Shown in pieces: positions 58,795 to 64,000 of a stretch of 64,000 nucleotides of DNA; the first letter of the stretch is position 1, and each line of letters begins with the position of its first letter. The notes below the pieces were generated by a model that had not been told where the DNA came from, ran no database searches, and saw only the letters and a list, made by a program, of their open reading frames with translations. Source of the DNA: Kangiella sp. TOML190 (GTDB taxonomy: Bacteria > Pseudomonadota > Gammaproteobacteria > Enterobacterales > Kangiellaceae). Made by a program: the position numbers and the translations under genes. The DNA lies in NCBI RefSeq assembly GCF_023706045.1, contig NZ_BQYL01000001.1, forward strand, positions 2,276,001-2,340,000. The letters run 5' to 3'.

Positions 58795-59361
58795 CTAGGT
58801 CTTAGGTAGCGTTACGCCCGTCTGACCTTGGTATTTACCACCACGATCACCGTAAGAGGTTTCGCAGATCTCGTCCGATTCGAAGAATAGCATTTGTGCT
58901 ACGCCTTCGTTGGCGTAGATCTTCGCGGGCAATGGTGTGGTATTAGAAAACTCCAGCGTAACGTGCCCTTCCCATTCCGGCTCTAGTGGCGTGACATTGA
59001 CGATAATTCCACAACGCGCATAAGTAGATTTGCCAAGACACACGGTTAACACTGAACGCGGAATACGGAAATATTCAACCGTCCGAGCTAAAGCAAAAGA
59101 GTTTGGCGGGATAATACAAACGTCAGACTCGACGTCTACAAAACTTTGCTCATCAAACTGCTTCGGATCGACCACGCTGGAATGAACATTGGTAAAAATC
59201 TTAAACTCATTCGAGCAGCGGACGTCATAGCCATAACTCGAGGTGCCGTAAGAAACGATACGTTGATCGTTTTGATGACGCACTTGACCCGGTTCAAACG
59301 GCTCGATCATGCCTTCGTTTTCCGCCATTCTACGGATCCATTTATCGGACTTTATACTCAT
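58795..59361 (-). CDS. dcd: dCTP deaminase
   Basis: Dcd converts dCTP to dUTP for thymidylate synthesis. The 188-residue protein has [37 protein letters not shown] and the catalytic Glu in [14 protein letters not shown]. Length is near the E. coli 193. Located beside mrp, as in Pseudomonas. Confidence 0.95.
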   Translation of the reverse strand: MSIKSDKWIRRMAENEGMIEPFEPGQVRHQNDQRIVSYGTSSYGYDVRCSNEFKIFTNVHSSVVDPKQFDEQSFVDVESDVCIIPPNSFALARTVEYFRIPRSVLTVCLGKSTYARCGIIVNVTPLEPEWEGHVTLEFSNTTPLPAKIYANEGVAQMLFFESDEICETSYGDRGGKYQGQTGVTLPKT

Positions 59362-59386
59362 AGTTTTTTATCTCTTATAATATGCC

Positions 59387-59467
59387 GTCATTACCAGAAG
59401 TGATAACGACAAAGTAATCTCATTAAAAGATTGCCACGCCATTTTTATCAAAATGGCTCGCAATGAC
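59387..59467. repeat. Intergenic repeat with imperfect inverted ends
   Basis: An 81-base element: GTCATTACCAG at the left end and CTCGCAATGAC at the right, which are imperfect inverses (GTCATTrCsAG). The centre has GTAATCT / GATTGC, likewise inverse. Elements of this kind (GTCATTGCGAG...GTGGCAATC) recur in gammaproteobacterial intergenic regions. It lies between dcd and mrp. Confidence 0.65.
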
Positions 59468-59501
59468 AAGTTTATTTATTAGCTCATTCTCAAAAATTAC
59501 T

Positions 59502-60596
59502 TTAAGAATTTTCTATCGTAATGGTTGGAAAATCCGCTCTAAACTCTTTTGCTTGCAATGAAAGTTTTGCTGCAAGTTTCAGCGCTATCTCTTTGTATTT
59601 ATTTGATATTTCACTTTCTGAATCTTTTACCAAGCTCGGCTGACCATTATCCGTATCTTCTCGAATGGACAAAGCTAGCGGCAAGCTACCTAACAGCCCT
59701 ACGCCAATTTCTTGGGCTAATTTATCACCACCACCCGCACCAAAAATATGCTCTTGATGACCGCAATTGCTACAAGTATGGATCGCCATATTTTCAACCA
59801 CGCCCAACACAGGCACCGAAACTTTATTAAACATGCTAACGGCTTTTCTGGCATCGGCTAGCGCAATGTCCTGTGGCGTGGTTACCACTAAGGCGGCTGT
59901 CACTGGAATTTTTTGCGCCATAGTCAATTGGATATCGCCAGTGCCTGGCGGCAGATCAATAACCAAATAATCCAAGTCATCCCATTGAGTATCATTAACC
60001 AGCTGCTGCAAGGCGCCAGATGCCATCGGACCACGCCAGACCATGGCTTGCTCAGGCTTAACCAAATAGCCAATCGACATGGACTGTAGGCCGTGCGCTG
60101 CAACCGGATAAATGGTCTTTTTATCACTCGACTCTGGGTGCTTATCGGTAGCGCCCAGCATAATTGGCATACTAGGGCCGTAAATATCTGCGTCCAAAAT
60201 ACCAACCTTGGCCCCTAAATTTTGCAAGGCCAAGGCTAAATTGACGCTGGTGGTGGATTTACCCACGCCGCCTTTACCAGAGGCGATAGCAATAATGTTG
60301 CGAACTTTGGGCATGGCCTGGACTTTTGCCGGATGAGCATGTGCATCCACTTTCCAGTCGACCGCTAGTTGGTAGCTATATTGACTATCCCATGACAACA
60401 AATACTGCTCTAACCTTTCTACAAATTGTGCTTTAACTGAATCAATAGGAAAACCCAGCTTAAGTTTGATGCTAGCGATATCGTTATTAGCACCACCAAT
60501 CGCAATAGCTTTAATCGCCGCCTCGTTAATGGGCGCAAAGTCCCATTGAGGCTCGAGGTAATTCAGCAGTGCTTGTTTTAAAGTTTCGACAGACAA
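59502..60596 (-). CDS. apbC: Iron-sulfur cluster carrier protein Mrp
   Basis: A 364-residue P-loop ATPase: N-terminal MIP18/DUF59 domain (residues 1-95), then GKGGVGKST near residue 107, DADIYGPSMP and the CxxC in TCSNCGHQEH that holds a bridging [4Fe-4S] cluster. It is divergent from metG, a very conserved arrangement. Confidence 0.93.
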   Translation of the reverse strand: MSVETLKQALLNYLEPQWDFAPINEAAIKAIAIGGANNDIASIKLKLGFPIDSVKAQFVERLEQYLLSWDSQYSYQLAVDWKVDAHAHPAKVQAMPKVRNIIAIASGKGGVGKSTTSVNLALALQNLGAKVGILDADIYGPSMPIMLGATDKHPESSDKKTIYPVAAHGLQSMSIGYLVKPEQAMVWRGPMASGALQQLVNDTQWDDLDYLVIDLPPGTGDIQLTMAQKIPVTAALVVTTPQDIALADARKAVSMFNKVSVPVLGVVENMAIHTCSNCGHQEHIFGAGGGDKLAQEIGVGLLGSLPLALSIREDTDNGQPSLVKDSESEISNKYKEIALKLAAKLSLQAKEFRADFPTITIENS

Positions 60597-60783
60597 GGGT
60601 TAACCCTGCTTTATCAAATAGTGGTTAGTGGCACAAAGTCTAAGTCTTTTGCCTTTCAAAACCAAGTCGAATCAGGGCTTTTCGGTAATTATTTAATGAA
60701 AAAATCGCTGAAAACCAGTATATTTGCGCCTATTCAATGATAAAACTTTATGGCGCTTACAAACGCCCGTCGAAATTTATAAT

Positions 60784-62820
60784 ATGACCGATTCTGCAAA
60801 GCGAAAAATACTGGTGACCAGCGCCCTGCCCTATGCCAATGGCGATATTCACATTGGCCATTTATTGGAGTATATACAAACCGATATTTGGGTGCGCTTC
60901 CAAAAATCTCGCGGCCACGACTGCTATTACGTCTGTGCTGATGATACCCATGGCACTCCTGTGATGCTTAGAGCGCAAAAAGAAGGCAAAACTCCAGAAA
61001 ATTTTATCGCTGAACAAAAAGCCAATCATGAGCGCGATTTTGCTGGAGCCTTGATTGGTTTCGATAATTTTCACTCAACCCATAGTGCTGAGTCAAAAGA
61101 GCTAACCCAAGGTATTTATCTCAAGCTAAAAGAAAACGGGCATATTAGCTCAAAAACCATCAATCAGTTATTTGATCCCGAAAAGAATATGTTTTTACCG
61201 GATCGCTTTGTCATAGGTACTTGCCCTAAATGCGGCTCAGAAGATCAATACGGCGATAATTGCGATAACTGTGGCGCCACTTACAACCCGACCGATCTAA
61301 AAAATCCTAGATCGGCAGTTTCTGGCGCAACCCCAGTGCTAAAAGAATCGCAACACTTTTTCTTCGATTTAAAAGGCTTTGAAGGCTTTTTACGAGATTG
61401 GCTATCAAGCGATAATCATGTCCAGCCGGAAGTGCAAAACAAAATGAATGAGTGGCTGGACGATTTGCGCCAATGGGATATTTCGCGCGATGCACCTTAT
61501 TTTGGTTGGGAAATCCCGAACGAGGAAGGTAAATATTTCTACGTTTGGTTGGATGCCCCTATCGGCTATATGGCCAGCTTTAAAAACCTATGCGATAGAA
61601 CCGACGGCTTGAACTTCGAGGATTATTGGAATAAGGATTCTAATGCTGAGGTGTATCACTTTATCGGTAAAGATATTATTTATTTCCACACCCTCTTTTG
61701 GCCATCGGTGCTCAAGGGTGCTGGCTATCGCACGCCAAGCGCAGTTTGGGCGCACGGCTTTGTGACGGTTAATGGTCAGAAAATGTCGAAATCCAAAGGT
61801 ACTTTTATTAAAGCCAAAACCTATTTGGAGCATCTTAATCCTGAATATTTACGCTATTACTATGCAGCAAAATTATCGAGCAAAATTGATGATTTCGATT
61901 TAAACCTTGAAGACTTTGCGCAGCGAGTCAATTCAGATTTGGTTGGCAAACTGGTTAATATCGCAAGTCGTTGTGCTGGATTCATTACCAAGCAATTCGA
62001 TGGCAAACTAAGCACCATTATAGCCGAGCCGACGTTACTTAATGAGTTCATGGAAGCCTCTGACTCTATAGCAGAGTTATACGAAGCTCGTGAGTTTGGC
62101 AAAGCCATTAAACAGATCATGGCGCTAGCTGATAAGGCCAATGCCTACATTGCTGAAAAAGAACCTTGGAAGCTGGTTAAAGACGATCAAACCAAGCAGG
62201 AAGCCCATGAGGTTTGCAGCTTGGGGATCAATATGTTCAAAGTATTAGTGACTTATCTAACGCCAGTATTACCTGCCTTGGCAGAAAAAACGCAACAATT
62301 TCTTAACCTGTCCAGCATGGATTGGTCAAATGCGCAGAATGTCTTAACCAATTATAAAATCAATAAATTCAAGCCAATGCTACAGCGAATTGAGATGAAA
62401 ACTATCGAGAAAGTCATCGAAGCGTCAAAAGAAGATTTAGCGGCTGAAGCTGATAAAGAATCGACAAAAGCATTATCCGATCCGATAAAAGACGAAATCC
62501 AGTTTGGTGATTTTGATAAAATTGATTTGCGTATCGCTAAAATTGCTAAAGCTGAGCATGTAGAAGGTGCCGATAAACTATTGAAACTTCAGCTCGACTT
62601 AGGCGAAGGAGTTTTAAAGCAAGTGTTTGCCGGTATTAAATCTGCTTATAACCCAGAAGATTTAGAGGGAAAACTGACTGTGATGGTGGCTAATTTAGCG
62701 CCACGCAAAATGAAATTTGGCCTATCAGAAGGTATGGTCTTGGCTGCTGGGCCTGGCGGAAGTGACTTATGGATCTTGAATCCTGATGAGGGTGCTCAAG
62801 CAGGTATGCGGGTAAAATAA
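60784..62820 (+). CDS. metG: Methionyl-tRNA synthetase
   Basis: A 678-residue MetRS: HIGH in [12 protein letters not shown], zinc knuckle [18 protein letters not shown] near residue 146, KMSKSKGTF near residue 335, and a C-terminal tRNA-binding domain ([17 protein letters not shown]). The full length with that domain matches dimeric E. coli MetRS (677). I use the ATG at 60784; an upstream one gives 20 extra residues. Divergent from mrp. Confidence 0.97.
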   Translation: MTDSAKRKILVTSALPYANGDIHIGHLLEYIQTDIWVRFQKSRGHDCYYVCADDTHGTPVMLRAQKEGKTPENFIAEQKANHERDFAGALIGFDNFHSTHSAESKELTQGIYLKLKENGHISSKTINQLFDPEKNMFLPDRFVIGTCPKCGSEDQYGDNCDNCGATYNPTDLKNPRSAVSGATPVLKESQHFFFDLKGFEGFLRDWLSSDNHVQPEVQNKMNEWLDDLRQWDISRDAPYFGWEIPNEEGKYFYVWLDAPIGYMASFKNLCDRTDGLNFEDYWNKDSNAEVYHFIGKDIIYFHTLFWPSVLKGAGYRTPSAVWAHGFVTVNGQKMSKSKGTFIKAKTYLEHLNPEYLRYYYAAKLSSKIDDFDLNLEDFAQRVNSDLVGKLVNIASRCAGFITKQFDGKLSTIIAEPTLLNEFMEASDSIAELYEAREFGKAIKQIMALADKANAYIAEKEPWKLVKDDQTKQEAHEVCSLGINMFKVLVTYLTPVLPALAEKTQQFLNLSSMDWSNAQNVLTNYKINKFKPMLQRIEMKTIEKVIEASKEDLAAEADKESTKALSDPIKDEIQFGDFDKIDLRIAKIAKAEHVEGADKLLKLQLDLGEGVLKQVFAGIKSAYNPEDLEGKLTVMVANLAPRKMKFGLSEGMVLAAGPGGSDLWILNPDEGAQAGMRVK

Positions 62821-62838
62821 CGAGAGAAACCAAAAACT

Positions 62839-63363
62839 ATGACAGCTGTGACAACAATACAAACTCCTGCCGAAGAAAGCTTAGAAGTTATCGAACAGGT
62901 TCCTGAAATTATCCATACGTTTAAAAACTATGGTTTGACCTGGCTGGTATATGCCGCTCTTACTTTTTTAATGGTCGGGATTCTTTGGTATGCCATTCGA
63001 AATTGGCACTTCTTGATTAAATGGTTATTTGCTTCGGTTATTTTTGCTGGCGCTTTAACCCCTACCCACCCTAGCGAATATGCCACTACCTATTCGCCTT
63101 TGATCCTAAGTTCCATGGTGGAATTGTTCGATGGCAATCAAGCCACTTTTATGGCCGATATTAAGACCATTGCGCTTTATTGGGCTATACTCTTCGCGGC
63201 TGGTATTGTTATTTGGTTTGGTATCAGACGCTTTAAAGCGCAAAGCGAAAATGGCCGTAAAGAAAAACAACCAATGGATACCGAAGCCGTTATGGCAACG
63301 CCAGTAGATAGCCATTCAAGAATCGATCCGAAAGTCAATGAAGCGACTGCGGATAAAGACTAG
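62839..63363 (+). CDS. Hypothetical membrane protein, 174 residues
   Basis: A protein with three predicted membrane helices (about residues 32-52, 58-78, 110-130) and a hydrophilic C-terminal tail. It starts 18 bases after metG and is probably cotranscribed with it. A short external loop contains TPTHPSEYATTYSPL. I do not recognise the family. Confidence 0.65.
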   Translation: MTAVTTIQTPAEESLEVIEQVPEIIHTFKNYGLTWLVYAALTFLMVGILWYAIRNWHFLIKWLFASVIFAGALTPTHPSEYATTYSPLILSSMVELFDGNQATFMADIKTIALYWAILFAAGIVIWFGIRRFKAQSENGRKEKQPMDTEAVMATPVDSHSRIDPKVNEATADKD

Positions 63364-63388
63364 CCAAACGACTAAACTAAAAACTAGC

Positions 63389-63413
63389 AGCACTAGCTTG
63401 ATAACCTAGTGCT
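63389..63413. terminator. Inverted repeat between the membrane protein and ggt
   Basis: AGCACTAG - 9 bases - CTAGTGCT, no strong T-run (AACTCCCC on the right, TTAGTTTTTAG on the minus side). It lies between converging genes and could terminate both. Confidence 0.55.
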
Positions 63414-63434
63414 AACTCCCCTTTCATAAGAAAC

Positions 63435-64000
63435 TTAATAACCAGCGGCTTCAGCATTTGGACGACGCGGATCTGCCGAGCCGTAAATGTAATCACCCAC
63501 TTGTATCGATTGGGTCGAGCCCATAGTGCTTGAAGGATACAGCTTGTGGCCTTTTTGCTTTAGAAGCTCCAAGCTATCGGCATTAATTGCAGGTTCAACA
63601 AACAATCTATCCGGCAGCCATTGATGATGAATACGCGCGGTATGAGTCGCCTCAGCAACATTCATACCGTGATCAACCAAATTAACAACCATTTGCAACA
63701 CCGTAGTAATAATGCGACTACCACCAGGGCTGCCAGTAACCAGCTTTAACTGACCATCTTTAAATAACATAGTTGGCGTCATGGAGCTTAATGGACGTTT
63801 TTTTGCTTCAATGGCATTCGCTTCACCGCCAATCAAACCATAACCATTGGGCGTGCCAGGTTTGGCAGAAAAATCATCCATCTCATTGTTCAATAAAATT
63901 CCGGTGCCTTCGACAACAATTCCGGAGCCGTAGGAAAAGTTAAGGGTATAGGTATTGGCAACGGCATTACCCCATTGATCCACTACCGAAAAATGGGTGG
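63435..64000 (-). CDS. ggt: Gamma-glutamyltransferase, C-terminal part (gene runs off the window)
   Basis: The visible 188 residues are the small (catalytic) subunit of a gamma-glutamyltranspeptidase. The N-terminal segment reads THFSVVDQWGNAV; the nucleophilic Thr of the TTH[FY]S motif lies just off the right edge, so only the residue after it is seen. GSGIVVEGTGILLNNEMDDF and PLSSMTPT follow, and GSPGGSRIIT is the glycine-rich gamma-glutamyl site. The enzyme degrades glutathione in the periplasm. The large-subunit half lies outside. Confidence 0.93.
   Translation of the reverse strand, partial: THFSVVDQWGNAVANTYTLNFSYGSGIVVEGTGILLNNEMDDFSAKPGTPNGYGLIGGEANAIEAKKRPLSSMTPTMLFKDGQLKLVTGSPGGSRIITTVLQMVVNLVDHGMNVAEATHTARIHHQWLPDRLFVEPAINADSLELLKQKGHKLYPSSTMGSTQSIQVGDYIYGSADPRRPNAEAAGY

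Overview
The window is a dense, ordinary chromosomal segment of a gammaproteobacterium. The evidence is gene order: the ribF-ileS-lspA-fkpB-ispH-fimU/pilVWXY1E block, divergent mrp/metG, divergent rpsT/murJ, mfd-csiV, rplU-rpmA-obgE next to ispB, and purM-purN beside an hda/DUF2066 group. The moderately low GC, the lysine-catabolic and EF-hand genes and the overall content suggest a marine Oceanospirillales relative such as the Kangiellaceae; this genus-level guess is inference. I see no prophage, CRISPR array, rRNA or tRNA.

Layout. 1-4109 (minus): an aroF(type I-beta DAHP synthase)-trpE-trpG-trpD operon preceded by two successive tryptophan leader peptides, each with its own attenuator. 4124-4834: an orphan ParA-like ATPase. 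4940-10909 (minus): type IV pilus minor-pilin/PilY1/PilE cluster. 11053-16856 (minus): ribF, ileS, lspA, fkpB, ispH; ileS carries a -1 frameshift at a perfect A AAA AAG slippery site. 16993-27317: a crotonase, a lipoprotein and an HD-GYP protein, an unknown 458-residue protein, mfd, csiV, a saccharopine/lysine dehydrogenase-like enzyme and a small EF-hand protein. 27318-28780: an AT-rich accessory stretch with a REP-like scrap, a tiny Cys-containing ORF and a frameshifted unknown gene. 28781-31443: aldehyde dehydrogenase 7 family (aminoadipate semialdehyde) and leucine dehydrogenase. 31490-32841: PadR regulator plus membrane protein with twin palindromic operators. 32870-39814: EamA transporter, murJ, rpsT, an EEP-family protein, MarR/VOC pair, diguanylate cyclase. 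39914-45376: obgE, rpmA, rplU (with an HhH extension), ispB, pckA. 45506-48808: YrbL-like protein, secreted beta-propeller protein, and a pentapeptide-repeat/class III nucleotidyl cyclase fusion. 48886-51329: Phe/Tyr-rich leader peptide and attenuator, pheA, type I-alpha DAHP synthase. 51438-64000: AhpD-like protein, hda, a CDP-alcohol phosphatidyltransferase, DUF2066, OmpA-like lipoprotein, purM, purN, DUF3108, two unknowns, dcd, mrp, metG, a membrane protein and the 3' end of ggt.

How it works together. Aromatic amino acid synthesis is split between two operons at opposite ends of the window. Each pairs a branch enzyme with its own class of DAHP synthase, and each is governed by ribosome-mediated attenuation: double Trp attenuators on one side, a Phe/Tyr attenuator on the other. 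In both operons the first leader ORF sits about where transcription should start, so these leader peptides may be translated from leaderless transcripts. The tandem trp attenuator and the possible ileS recoding are the observations most worth following up. Signalling genes (HD-GYP, GGDEF, class III cyclase) lie near the pilus genes only in the sense of being on the same 64 kb.
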